A DNA stretch of 64,000 bases. It comes from JBDSKH01 sp035495435. Lineage in GTDB: Bacteria; Actinomycetota; Actinomycetes; Actinomycetales; Microbacteriaceae. Below, piece after piece: positions 8,388 to 16,448 of the stretch; the stretch's first letter is position 1, and each line of letters begins with the position of its first letter. The notes beneath the pieces are model-generated. The model was not told the DNA's origin. It made no database searches and worked only from the letters and a program-made list of their open reading frames with translations. The position numbers were made by a program, and so were the translations under genes. The stretch is from contig DATJFV010000034.1 in NCBI GenBank assembly GCA_035495435.1, forward strand, positions 3,453 to 67,452, given 5' to 3'.

Positions 8388-9383
8388 ATGGACTTCCTCG
8401 GAACGATCCTCTTCCCCATCAAGTGGGTGATCGAGGCGATCCTGGTCGGCTTCCACACCTTGCTCACCGCGATCGGCATGGACCCGGCTGCCGGACTCAC
8501 CTGGGTGCTGTCCATCGTCGGCCTCGTGCTGATCGTGCGTGCCGCCCTCATCCCGATCTTCGTGCGCCAGATCAAGAGCCAACGGAAGATGCTCGAGGTC
8601 GCGCCGCAGCTGAAGAAGATCCAGGACAAGTACCGCGGCAAGAAGGATCAGTTCTCGCGCGAGGCGATGCAGCGCGAGACCATGGAGCTCTATCGCAAGG
8701 CGGGTACCAACCCGTTCAGCTCATGCCTGCCGCTGCTGATCCAGATGCCGATCTTCTTCAGCCTCTTCTCGGTGCTGAACGAGGCCAAGCCGCAGGCGGA
8801 CGGCAGCTACAAGGCCGGCGTCGGCCTGCTCAACCAGCAGCTCTCGGAGGAGTTCGGCAGCTCGTCGCTGTTCGACATCGCGCCCCTGCGGTACAGCATC
8901 CAGTCCGCACTCGCGGCCGATCCGGTGCAGGTGGTCGTGGTGATCATCGCAGCGGTGATGGTCGTCGTGATGACGGCGTCGCAGTTCATCACGCAGCTGC
9001 AGATCATGTCGAAGAACCAGAGCCCCGAGATGAAGGCCAGCCCGATGTACCGCCAGCAGCGCGTGCTGCTGTACATCCTGCCGCTGGTGTTCGCCTTCTC
9101 GGGCTTCGCGTTCCCGATCGGTGTCATGTTCTACTGGCTCACCTCGAACATCTGGACGATGGTGCAGCAGTTCCTGGTGATCCGCACCATGCCGACGCCG
9201 GGGTCGGAGGCAGCGATTGCGCGCGAGGCACGCCTTGCCAAGCGCAACCGGTCGCGCATGGCAGATGACGCGGCGGCGCTCGCAGAGGCCGCCGAGCCCG
9301 AGCCGGCCAAGCCGGTGACGACGCAGCGCCAGCAGCCGGTCGGGAAGAACCGGGCGAAGAAGAGCGGGAGCAACAAGCGATGA
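8388..9383 (+). CDS. yidC: Membrane protein insertase YidC/Oxa1
   Basis: YidC inserts and folds membrane proteins. The 331-residue protein has the actinobacterial layout: an N-terminal membrane segment (WVLSIVGLVLIVRAALIPIFV), a positively charged cytoplasmic hairpin (QIKSQRKMLEVAPQLKKIQDKY), the conserved CLPLLIQMPIFFSLFSVL segment, and later membrane helices ending near residue 265. A basic tail rich in Lys/Arg follows, as in ribosome-binding YidC proteins. It overlaps jag by 4 bases. Confidence 0.96.
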   Translation: MDFLGTILFPIKWVIEAILVGFHTLLTAIGMDPAAGLTWVLSIVGLVLIVRAALIPIFVRQIKSQRKMLEVAPQLKKIQDKYRGKKDQFSREAMQRETMELYRKAGTNPFSSCLPLLIQMPIFFSLFSVLNEAKPQADGSYKAGVGLLNQQLSEEFGSSSLFDIAPLRYSIQSALAADPVQVVVVIIAAVMVVVMTASQFITQLQIMSKNQSPEMKASPMYRQQRVLLYILPLVFAFSGFAFPIGVMFYWLTSNIWTMVQQFLVIRTMPTPGSEAAIAREARLAKRNRSRMADDAAALAEAAEPEPAKPVTTQRQQPVGKNRAKKSGSNKR

Positions 9384-9994
9384 CCGAGGGAACCGAGCTC
9401 GAGAGCGTTCAGGCCGAGCCGACCGAGGTGACGGAGCTGGAGTCCGGCGCGCTGGAGTCCGGCGCGCTGGGGTCTGCGGGCGAGCGGTCTCCGAACCTGG
9501 GCGCGGACCTGGTGTCGGCGGACCCGGAGCCGACCGAGCAGGAGCTTGTCGTCGAAGGCGACCTCGCCGCGGACTACATCGAGGAACTCCTCGACATCGC
9601 GGATCTCGACGGCGATATCGACATCGATGCGCGTGCCGGGCGGGCCTACATCTCGGTGACCGCGAGCGGTGACGCCAACCTGCGTCAGTTGTCCAAGCCC
9701 GACACGGTCGCCGCTCTGCAGGAGTTGACCCGTCTGGCCGTTCAGAACAGCACCGGCCGGTTCTCGCGGCTGATCCTCGACGTCGGCGGATCGCGCGATG
9801 CTCGCGCTGCCGAGCTCGCGTCCCTCGTCGACCACGCGGTCGCACGCATCGAGGGCGGCGCCGCCACGGCGTCTCTTCCTCCGATGTCGAGCTACGAGCG
9901 GAAGATCGTGCACGATCTCGTGGCCGAGCGCGGCTTCACCTCGCAGTCCGAGGGCGAGGGGCGTGACCGCCACACGGTGATCACCCGCGGCTGA
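9380..9994 (+). CDS. jag: KH/R3H RNA-binding protein (Jag/KhpB family)
   Basis: The 204-residue protein has an acidic, low-complexity first 60 residues with a repeated LESGALESGAL stretch. A KH-II-like region (residues about 65-130, IDIDARAGRAYISVTASG) and an R3H domain near the C-terminus (SYERKIVHDLVAERGFTSQSEGEGRDRHTVI) follow. The Jag_N domain typical of Firmicutes is absent. Family members bind RNA and influence cell-wall growth. Translationally coupled to yidC. Confidence 0.9.
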   Translation: MTEGTELESVQAEPTEVTELESGALESGALGSAGERSPNLGADLVSADPEPTEQELVVEGDLAADYIEELLDIADLDGDIDIDARAGRAYISVTASGDANLRQLSKPDTVAALQELTRLAVQNSTGRFSRLILDVGGSRDARAAELASLVDHAVARIEGGAATASLPPMSSYERKIVHDLVAERGFTSQSEGEGRDRHTVITRG

Positions 9995-10000
9995 CCGCGA

Positions 10001-10016
10001 TGTTTCACGTGAAACA
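10001..10016. other. parS: parS centromere site 1
   Basis: The 16-bp perfect palindrome TGTTTCACGTGAAACA matches the bacterial parS consensus recognised by ParB. It sits between jag and rsmG and abuts the TTG start of rsmG. Confidence 0.95.
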
Positions 10017-10649
10017 TTGAGTGCCGGCATCGAGCAGGAACCCGCGGTCGCAGCGGAACTCTTCGGCGACCGCATCGAGGTCGCGCGTTCGTACGCTGCT
10101 GAGTTGGGCGCGCGGGGCGAGGAACTCGGACTGATCGGCCCGCTCGAGCCGGCGCGATTGTGGACGCGGCATCTGCTGAACTGCGCGCTGCTGGCGCCGC
10201 TGCTCCGCCCGGGTCGGGTGGGCGACGTCGGAAGCGGGGCCGGGCTGCCGGGCCTGGTGCTGGCGATCGCGCGTCCGGACGTGGAGCTGGTGCTCATCGA
10301 ACCGATGGAGCGGCGGGTCGATTGGCTCCGGACGGAGGCGCAGCGGCTGGAGTTGGGCAACGTCTCCGTGGTGCGAGCACGAGCGGAGGAGGCGGCGCTC
10401 CCGGCGCCGCTCGATCAGGTCACGGCCCGTGCGGTGTCGGCGCTGAGCAAGCTGATTCCGCTGACGGCACCCCTGGTTCGAGCGGGCGGCGAGCTGGTCT
10501 TCATGAAGGGTGCGCGTGTGGAGGAAGAGCTGCGCGACGCTGCAAAAGCGGTGCGGAAGGCCCGCCTGAGCGACGTGGAGATCCTCGTGCTGGGCGAGGG
10601 CATCGTGCCCGAGGTCACCCGCGTCTTTCGGGCTACAGTGGGACTTTGA
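10017..10649 (+). CDS. rsmG: 16S rRNA (guanine527-N7)-methyltransferase
   Basis: RsmG (GidB) methylates G527 of 16S rRNA; its loss is associated with low-level streptomycin resistance in other bacteria. The 210-residue protein has the SAM motif VGDVGSGAGLPGLVLAIARP at about residues 67-86 and the later ARAVSALSKLIPLTAPLVRAGGELVFMKG. The start is a TTG directly abutting parS. No in-frame ATG/GTG exists upstream and the first residues fit homologues, but the exact start is uncertain. Flanked by parS sites on both sides. Confidence 0.92.
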   Translation: MSAGIEQEPAVAAELFGDRIEVARSYAAELGARGEELGLIGPLEPARLWTRHLLNCALLAPLLRPGRVGDVGSGAGLPGLVLAIARPDVELVLIEPMERRVDWLRTEAQRLELGNVSVVRARAEEAALPAPLDQVTARAVSALSKLIPLTAPLVRAGGELVFMKGARVEEELRDAAKAVRKARLSDVEILVLGEGIVPEVTRVFRATVGL

Positions 10650-10670
10650 CTTCCGCCCGGTGCGGATGCA

Positions 10671-10686
10671 TGTTTCACGTGAAACA
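10671..10686. other. parS: parS centromere site 2
   Basis: A second exact TGTTTCACGTGAAACA palindrome, 670 bases from the first, immediately upstream of parA. If parA used its upstream GTG (10660) the site would be translated as HVSRET. Confidence 0.95.
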
Positions 10687-10710
10687 TCCGAAGAGGGAAT
10701 CCCCAATCAG

Positions 10711-11583
10711 GTGAGCAACTACGACGAGACCCCGCTTGCGCAGGAGGTCGCCGATATCACTCGGCGTCGCATCGCGCTCGCGGAGCAGACCCTTCCGCTG
10801 CCCAAGGAGACCCGCGTCTTCACGGTGGCGAACCAGAAGGGCGGTGTGGGAAAGACCACGACAACAGTCAATCTCGCGGCAGCGCTGGCGCAGACCGGGG
10901 CGCAGGTTCTGGTGATCGATCTCGACCCGCAGGGCAATGCCTCGACGGCCCTCGGCGTGGAGCACCGATCCGAGACGCGCAGTGTCTACGACGTGATCAT
11001 CAACGACGCCCCGATGGCCGAGGTCGTGCAGAAGAGCCCCGAGTTCGAGGGTCTGTGGTGTGTGCCGGCCACGATTCATCTCGCCGGTGCCGAGATCGAG
11101 CTCGTGTCGCTCGTCGCCCGTGAGCAGCGCCTACGTACCGCCCTCGACACCTACCTCGCGTCGCAGACCTTCCACTACGTCTTCATCGACTGTCCGCCGT
11201 CGCTCGGGCTGCTCACGATCAACGCATTCGTCGCGGCACGCGAGGTGCTGATCCCCATCCAGTGCGAGTACTACGCGCTCGAGGGCCTCAGCCAGCTGCT
11301 CAGCAACATCAAGCTCATCGAGCGCCACCTCAACCCCGAGCTCGAGCTGTCCACGATCCTGCTCACCATGTACGACGGCCGCACCAACCTGGCCAACCAG
11401 GTCGTCGACGAGGTGCGCGAGCACTTCCCGAAGCAGGTGCTGCGCACGCTCATCCCCCGGTCCGTGCGCATCTCCGAGGCGCCGAGCTACGGGCAGAGCG
11501 TGATCAGTTACGACAACAACTCCCCCGGCTCGCTGTCCTACCGCGAGGCTGCGTCGGAGATCGCCCTGCGAGGAGCCCGCTGA
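10711..11583 (+). CDS. parA: Chromosome partitioning ATPase ParA
   Basis: ParA is a deviant Walker-A ATPase that positions ParB-parS complexes during segregation. The motif KGGVGKTTTTVNLAAALA is present near the N-terminus, as are VIDLDPQGNAS and VFIDCPPSLGLLTINA. The GTG at 10711 (VSNYDETPLAQEV...) was chosen: parS would then lie in the leader, an AGAGGG stands about 13 bases before it, and homologues begin near DETPLA. An in-frame GTG at 10660 would add 17 residues encoded by parS. Its TGA overlaps the parB ATG by one base. Confidence 0.93.
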   Translation: MSNYDETPLAQEVADITRRRIALAEQTLPLPKETRVFTVANQKGGVGKTTTTVNLAAALAQTGAQVLVIDLDPQGNASTALGVEHRSETRSVYDVIINDAPMAEVVQKSPEFEGLWCVPATIHLAGAEIELVSLVAREQRLRTALDTYLASQTFHYVFIDCPPSLGLLTINAFVAAREVLIPIQCEYYALEGLSQLLSNIKLIERHLNPELELSTILLTMYDGRTNLANQVVDEVREHFPKQVLRTLIPRSVRISEAPSYGQSVISYDNNSPGSLSYREAASEIALRGAR

Positions 11584-12521
11584 TGGCCACGAAGCGCACA
11601 GGACTGGGCCGCGGCATCGGCGCCCTCATCCCCACCGACGACGGCGCAGAGCGCCCGGTCGATGTGTTCTTCGGCGCGGAGAGCGGCGACGAGACCCTCG
11701 TGGCGGTTCCCGGAGCACGCCTGATCGACCTCTCCCCCGATGACATCGTGCCCAACCCGGTGCAGCCCCGCACCGAGTTCCGCGAAGACGAGCTCAAGGA
11801 ACTCGTGGTCTCGGTGCGCGAGTTCGGGGTGCTGCAGCCGATCGTGGTGCGTCCCCGCGCCGGAGCGGCTCCGGGGGAACCGCGCTACGAGCTGATCATG
11901 GGCGAGCGGCGCCTGCGCGCCACGAAGCTCGCCGGCCGTGACAGCATCCCGGCGGTCGTCAAGAACACCGCCGACGAAGAGATGCTGCGCGACGCGCTGC
12001 TCGAGAACCTGCACCGCGCGAACCTGAACCCCTTGGAAGAGGCGTCGGCGTACCAGCAGCTGCTGTCGGACTTCGGCATCACGCAAGAGCAACTGGCCGA
12101 CCGCATCGGCCGGTCGCGGCCGCAGATCACCAACACGATCCGCCTGCTGCGCCTGCCGGAGTCGGTGCAGCGCCGCGTGGCAGCGGGCGTCCTGAGCGCC
12201 GGGCACGCGCGGGCGATCCTGTCGACCGGGACGCCGGATGCCATGGAGCGTCTCGCGGCGAAGATCGTGAACGAGGACCTGTCGGTGCGCGCGGCCGAGG
12301 CCGCGGCGGGGCAGGTTGCTCCGGCACGTCCGGCGTCGAAGCCCCGGGCGGGCAAGCGTCAGGGGCAGCTCGACGAGATCGCCGAGCGACTGGGCGACCG
12401 GCTCGACACCCGGGTCAAGATCGCTCTGGGTGCCAGCAAGGGCACCGTCACGATCGAGTTTGCCAACGTCGCCGACCTGAACCGCATCCTGGGTCTGCTG
12501 GGCGAGAAGTCCTTCGGCTGA
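11583..12521 (+). CDS. parB: Chromosome partitioning protein ParB
   Basis: ParB is a CTPase that binds parS and spreads on DNA. The 312-residue protein begins MATKRTGLGRGIGALIP. It has the ParB/Srx domain with PNPVQPRTEF and the CTP-binding GERRLRATKLAG and ENLHRANLNPLEEA motifs. A helix-turn-helix parS-binding domain (ITQEQLADRIGRSRPQITNTIRLLRLP) and a C-terminal dimerisation domain follow. It overlaps parA by one base. Downstream is a repeat-rich gap. Confidence 0.96.
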   Translation: MATKRTGLGRGIGALIPTDDGAERPVDVFFGAESGDETLVAVPGARLIDLSPDDIVPNPVQPRTEFREDELKELVVSVREFGVLQPIVVRPRAGAAPGEPRYELIMGERRLRATKLAGRDSIPAVVKNTADEEMLRDALLENLHRANLNPLEEASAYQQLLSDFGITQEQLADRIGRSRPQITNTIRLLRLPESVQRRVAAGVLSAGHARAILSTGTPDAMERLAAKIVNEDLSVRAAEAAAGQVAPARPASKPRAGKRQGQLDEIAERLGDRLDTRVKIALGASKGTVTIEFANVADLNRILGLLGEKSFG

Positions 12522-12537
12522 GGCTGCGCCCGCTGCT

Positions 12538-12740
12538 GGTTGAGTAGGCGCGCCAGCGCACCCCTGCTGGTTGAGTAGGCGCGGCAGCGCCGTGTCGAAA
12601 CCCCCCGGCGCGCTCCGGGATCTCGATACGCGCCTGCGGCGCTACTCGATCGGCGGGGTTGGCCTGCGGCGCTAGTCGATCGGCGGGGTTCGCCTGCGGC
12701 GCTAGTCGATCGGCGGGGTTCGCCTGCGGCGCTACTCGAT
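12538..12740. repeat. Interspersed palindromic repeat plus 30-bp tandem array
   Basis: The parB-ddl gap holds two copies of GGTTGAGTAG (12538-12547 and 12569-12578). An opposing arm related to TCGATACG...CTACTC follows. Then comes a tandem array of period exactly 30 bp starting at 12631, 12661, 12691 and 12721, the last copy partial. Each unit contains CGCCTGCGGCGCTA followed by STCGATCGGCGG. The units differ by a C/G at one position and one G/C near the unit junction. The sequence belongs to the same family as the elements at 59599-59668 and 60379-60416. It has no spacers, so it is not CRISPR. Confidence 0.85.
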
Positions 12741-12752
12741 CACCGACGCCGA

Positions 12753-13709
12753 TCACCGATCCGCGAGGGCGGCCTCCGCGAGCTTCGCGTACACCCAGCC
12801 GAGGTCGTGTCCGGCGGCCTCCAGCGCCTGTGGCACCAGCGAGGTCTCGGTGAGCCCAGGAAGCACGTTCGCCTCGAGGAACCACGGCGTCCCCGCACCG
12901 TCGACGATCAGGTCGACCCGTGAGATGTGGCGCAGCCCCAGCGCCGTGTGCGCCGTGAGCGCCGCCTCCGCAGCGCGAGCCGCCACCTCATCCGTGATTC
13001 GCGCAGGGGTGTAGAACCGGGTCTCGCCGGCGTTGTAGCGCGCCTCGAAGCTGTATACGCCCGACAGCGGCTCGATCTCCACGGCCGGAAGGGCGACCGG
13101 GCCCTCGCCGGTGTCGATGACGCCCACGGCGATCTCGGTTCCGCGGATCTGCTGCTCGATGAGCGCAACGTCGCTGTAGGTGTACGCGTCGACCATCGCC
13201 CGCGGAAGCGCCGCAGCATCCGCCACGATCGTCACGCCCTGCGCCGACCCGCCCTGCGCCGGCTTCACCACGAGGGGCAGGGGCAGCTCTTCGTGGATGG
13301 CGTCGAAGACGGCGTCGGCGCCGAGCTCGCGGAACGCGTCCCGCGGCAGGGTGATGGACCGCGGCGTGGCGACCCCGGCCCGGGCCACCAGTGTCTTGGC
13401 CGTCGGCTTGTCCCAGGCCAGGCGGGCGGCGTCCGATCGGGAGCCGACGAACGCGACGCCGAGAAACTCGAGCAGCCCGCGCAGGGCACCGTCTTCACCG
13501 CTTGCGCCGTGCAGGGCGGGCCACACCACGTCGGGTCGGGTGTCGCGCAGGAATCCGAGCAGCGACGCGTCGGGGTCGCGCAGTTCGACATCGATCCCGT
13601 GCTCGCCGAGGGCATCCGCGACGCGGCGCCCGGAGCGCAGCGAGACGTCGCGCTCGTGCGAGATGCCGCCGGCGAGGACGACGACGTGGGTGAGTGCGGA
13701 GGTCACCAT
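12753..13709 (-). CDS. ddl: D-alanine--D-alanine ligase family protein
   Basis: An ATP-grasp ligase of the Ddl family; members make the D-Ala-D-Ala dipeptide for peptidoglycan. The 318-residue length is short compared with about 350-370 for typical Ddl. The N-terminal VVVLAGGISHERDVSLRSG, the ATP-binding LVVKPAQGGSAQGVTIV and the C-terminal WFLEANVLPGLTETSLVPQA (the family E-x-N-x-x-P-G-x-T motif) are all visible. It starts 4 bases after the aminotransferase gene. A second, longer ddl elsewhere in the genome is possible, so the physiological substrate is not settled. Confidence 0.85.
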   Translation of the reverse strand: MVTSALTHVVVLAGGISHERDVSLRSGRRVADALGEHGIDVELRDPDASLLGFLRDTRPDVVWPALHGASGEDGALRGLLEFLGVAFVGSRSDAARLAWDKPTAKTLVARAGVATPRSITLPRDAFRELGADAVFDAIHEELPLPLVVKPAQGGSAQGVTIVADAAALPRAMVDAYTYSDVALIEQQIRGTEIAVGVIDTGEGPVALPAVEIEPLSGVYSFEARYNAGETRFYTPARITDEVAARAAEAALTAHTALGLRHISRVDLIVDGAGTPWFLEANVLPGLTETSLVPQALEAAGHDLGWVYAKLAEAALADR

Positions 13710-13713
13710 GGGG

Positions 13714-15015
13714 TCAGCCGACGTTCGGAGGGAGCACGGCCTCGGGCTGCGGCTGCACGGTGAGCGGTCCGGTCTGCGCGAATTCGTTCAGCAGGGTGAG
13801 CTCGCCGTTGATGACGGTCGCGAGCCGGCGGATCCCTTCGCGGATGAAGTCGGGCGTGGGGTAGCAGAACGACAGCCGGATGGCGTTGCGCCCGCCGCCG
13901 TCGGCGAAGAAGGCGGTGCCGGGGGTGTAGGCGACGAGCTCTTTCACGGCGCGCGGCAGCATCGCTTTCGCGTCGAGGTGGGTCGGCAGGGTCAGCCACA
14001 CGTAGAAACCGCCCGACGGAACCGTCCAGCTCAGCGACGGCAGGTGTTCGGCGAGTGCCGCGAGCATCGCGTCGCGGCGCTCGCGATACACGCCCCGGAA
14101 CACGTCGATCTGCCCACGCCAGTCGGTGGCCGACAGGTATTCCGAGATGACGGTCTGCGAGAACGACGACGGCGACAGCACCGCAGCCTCATTCGCCAAG
14201 ACGAGTTTTTCTCGCACAGCGTGCGGCGCAACCGCCCACCCGACCCGCAGCCCGGGCGCGAGCGTCTTCGAGAACGTCCCGAGGTACACCACCCCGTCCT
14301 CGTCGACCGAGCGCATCGCCTGTGGCGGAGCCTGATCGAAGTACAGAAGCCCGTACGGGTTGTCCTCGAGCACCAGGATGTCGTTCTCCCGGGCGATCTC
14401 GAGCACCTCCATCCGGCGCTGCCACGACAGCGTGACCCCCATCGGGTTCTGGAACGACGGCACGGTGTACAGCAGCTTGATGGTGCGGCCCTCGGCGCGC
14501 ACCCGTGCGATCGTCTCGCGCAACGCCTGCGGCACCATGCCATCCGCATCCATGGCGGTGTGCACGACCTCCGCCTGGAACGACCGGAAGACCGTCAACG
14601 CGGTCACATACGACGGGCCCTCGGCCAGCACCACGTCACCGGGGTCGAGGAACAGCTTCGCCATCAGTTCGAGAGCGTGCTGCGATCCGGTCGTGACGAC
14701 CACGTCGTCGACCGATGCCCGGATGCCCTCCAGCGCCATCACATCGAGGATCTGCTCGCGCAACCGCGGCATCCCCTGCCCCGAGCCGTACTGCAGCGCG
14801 ACGGCGCCGTGATCGCGCACCGTGCGGTCCACGGCCCCGAGCACCAGCTCCTGCGGAAGCGCCGACACGTACGGCATGCCCCCGGCGAGCGAGACGACCT
14901 CGGGGCGACTGGCGACGGCGAACAGGGCGCGCACCTCGGAGGCGCTGAGCCCGGCGGTGCGCTGGGCGTAATGCGAATACCACGGGTCGAGGTTGGTGCC
15001 CTGCGGCTCGGTCAT
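13714..15015 (-). CDS. PLP-dependent aminotransferase, class I/II (2-aminoadipate aminotransferase-like)
   Basis: A fold-type I PLP enzyme of 433 residues. Visible elements: the N-terminal SLAGGMPYVSALP substrate loop, PLP-cradle YGSGQGMPRLREQI, VVVTTGSQHALELM, TVPSFQNPMGVTLS, EDNPYGLLYFD, and the Schiff-base lysine in GTFSKTLAPGLRVGW. The pattern matches the LysN/ARO8-like subgroup. The ATG (MTEPQGTNLDP) is preferred over an upstream in-frame ATG because TACCCT lies 6 bases before it, fitting a leaderless promoter. Upstream of ddl; the substrate is unknown. Confidence 0.88.
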   Translation of the reverse strand: MTEPQGTNLDPWYSHYAQRTAGLSASEVRALFAVASRPEVVSLAGGMPYVSALPQELVLGAVDRTVRDHGAVALQYGSGQGMPRLREQILDVMALEGIRASVDDVVVTTGSQHALELMAKLFLDPGDVVLAEGPSYVTALTVFRSFQAEVVHTAMDADGMVPQALRETIARVRAEGRTIKLLYTVPSFQNPMGVTLSWQRRMEVLEIARENDILVLEDNPYGLLYFDQAPPQAMRSVDEDGVVYLGTFSKTLAPGLRVGWAVAPHAVREKLVLANEAAVLSPSSFSQTVISEYLSATDWRGQIDVFRGVYRERRDAMLAALAEHLPSLSWTVPSGGFYVWLTLPTHLDAKAMLPRAVKELVAYTPGTAFFADGGGRNAIRLSFCYPTPDFIREGIRRLATVINGELTLLNEFAQTGPLTVQPQPEAVLPPNVG

Positions 15016-15021
15016 CGCACC

Positions 15022-15027
15022 AGGGTA
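15022..15027 (-). promoter_or_regulatory. Leaderless -10 element for the aminotransferase
   Basis: Minus-strand TACCCT ends 6 bases before the ATG, placing the predicted start of transcription at or next to the start codon. Confidence 0.5.
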
Positions 15028-15032
15028 ACGGG

Positions 15033-15072
15033 GAAAACGACGAAGCCCCCCGCCCCGGACGGGGAAGGGGGC
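15033..15072 (-). terminator. Rho-independent terminator of trxB-trxA
   Basis: The minus-strand stem-loop with GCCCCC/GGGGGGC and CCCC/GGGG arms (plus coordinates 15045-15072) is followed by TTCGTCGTTTT. It begins 18 bases after the trxA stop. Confidence 0.85.
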
Positions 15073-15090
15073 CACGGATGCCGCGGTGGC

Positions 15091-15414
15091 TCAGGCCAGG
15101 AACTCGGCCAGATCCGCCTCGAGTGCGGGCTTGGGCTTGGCGCCGATGACGCGCTTGACGACCTGGCCCTTCTCGAACACGAACATCGCCGGGATCGAGG
15201 TGATGCCGTACTTCTCGGCGGTCGCGGGGTTGTCGTCGACGTTCAGCTTGACGATCGAGAGCTTGTCGCTGTTCTCGGCGGCGATGGCGTCGAGGATCGG
15301 CGAGACGGCGCGACACGGGCCGCACCACTCGGCCCAGAAGTCGACCATGATCGGCTTGTCGTGCTCGAGCACCTCGGTCTGGAAGTCAGCGTCGGTGACG
15401 GACTTTGCGGACAT
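15091..15414 (-). CDS. trxA: Thioredoxin
   Basis: A 107-residue cytoplasmic thioredoxin with the active-site WCGPC near residue 30 (FWAEWCGPCRAVSP) and the conserved cis-proline in YGITSIPAMFVF. It reduces protein disulfides using electrons from TrxB, encoded 21 bases upstream. The ATG is preceded by an AAGGAA-type site. Terminated by the hairpin at 15033-15072. Confidence 0.97.
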   Translation of the reverse strand: MSAKSVTDADFQTEVLEHDKPIMVDFWAEWCGPCRAVSPILDAIAAENSDKLSIVKLNVDDNPATAEKYGITSIPAMFVFEKGQVVKRVIGAKPKPALEADLAEFLA

Positions 15415-15435
15415 TGCGTTCCTTCTTTCGGGGAT

Positions 15436-16410
15436 CTAGGCGGATGCGGTGGCCGGCTCGGCCACGGAAGCGGACGTCGTGTGCGCCTGGGCGTAGGCGG
15501 CGAGGTAGTGCTCGGCGTCGAGCGCGGCGACGACGCCCGACCCGGCGGCCGTGGCCGCCTGCTTGTAGGTGGGGTCGATGACATCGCCCGCGGCGAAGAC
15601 ACCGGGAAGGCTGGTCTGGGAGGACCGGCCCTGCACGGCGATGGTGCCCTCCGGCGTCAGGTCGAGCTGGCCGTGCACCAGGTGCGTGCGCGGGTCGGAT
15701 CCGATCGCCACGAACATGCCCGACACATCGAGCGTGGTCTCGCTGCCGTCGACGGTGGAGACCAGTCCGATGCCGGTGACCTTCTCGTCGCCGTAGATGT
15801 GCGCGACTTCGCTGTTCCAGACGAACTCGATCTTGGGGTCGGCCTTCGCGCGATCCTGCATCGCCGCGGAGGCGCGCAGGCTGTCGCGGCGGTGCACGAG
15901 GTACACCTTGTCGGCGAACCGGGTGAGGAAGGTCGCTTCCTCGACGGCCGAGTCGCCGCCGCCGACGACGGCGACCTTCTTCTGCTTGAAGAACGCACCG
16001 TCGCAGGTGGCGCACCACGACACCCCGTAGCCCGAGAGGCGCGTTTCGTCCTCGAGTCCGAGCTTGCGGTAGGCCGAACCGGTCGCGTAGATGACGGTCA
16101 GCGCCTCGTGCACCTCACCGCTGCCCAGGGTGACGCGTTTCACGTCGCCGTCGAGCTCGAGCTTGGTCACGTCGTCGTAGACGATCTCGGTGCCGAACCG
16201 CTCGGCCTGCTCCTGCATCTTCATCATCAGGTCGGGCCCCATGATGCCCTCGGGGAACCCGGGGAAGTTCTCGACCTCGGTCGTCTTCATGAGCTCGCCG
16301 CCGAATTCGACCGAACTGGCGATGAGCAGCGGCTGCAGGTTGGCACGGGCGGCGTAGATCGCGGCGGTATAGCCCGCCGGCCCCGACCCGACGATGATCA
16401 CCTGTCGCAT
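15436..16410 (-). CDS. trxB: Thioredoxin-disulfide reductase
   Basis: An NADPH-dependent FAD flavoenzyme that reduces thioredoxin. The 324-residue protein starts MRQVIIVGSGPAGYTAAIYAA with the FAD dinucleotide fold. It contains the redox-active CATC (GVSWCATCDGAFF) and the NADPH fold VVGGGDSAVEEA. The second in-frame ATG was chosen because AAGGAG lies just 6 bases before it; a start 7 codons upstream would put that site inside the gene. In other actinobacteria it also sits between murJ and trxA. Confidence 0.96.
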   Translation of the reverse strand: MRQVIIVGSGPAGYTAAIYAARANLQPLLIASSVEFGGELMKTTEVENFPGFPEGIMGPDLMMKMQEQAERFGTEIVYDDVTKLELDGDVKRVTLGSGEVHEALTVIYATGSAYRKLGLEDETRLSGYGVSWCATCDGAFFKQKKVAVVGGGDSAVEEATFLTRFADKVYLVHRRDSLRASAAMQDRAKADPKIEFVWNSEVAHIYGDEKVTGIGLVSTVDGSETTLDVSGMFVAIGSDPRTHLVHGQLDLTPEGTIAVQGRSSQTSLPGVFAAGDVIDPTYKQAATAAGSGVVAALDAEHYLAAYAQAHTTSASVAEPATASA

Positions 16411-16448
16411 GCCGACTCCTTCTGTTGTCACATCTACATCAACACATG

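Noticed and set aside
10000..10020. Mini-gene starting ATG in parS site 1 (MFHVKH then stop)
   Set aside because: It is only the translation of the parS palindrome.
12631..12740. CRISPR array
   Set aside because: The 30-bp units are directly abutting without spacers and there are no cas genes.
12448..12885. Minus-strand frame with a 10-residue APQANPADR-type peptide repeat
   Set aside because: The repeat is simply the 30-bp DNA array translated; the frame overlaps the parB and ddl ends and has no ribosome site.
16410..16431. Upstream trxB start adding seven residues
   Set aside because: The AAGGAG ribosome site would fall inside the coding sequence; the downstream ATG has ideal spacing and matches homologues.
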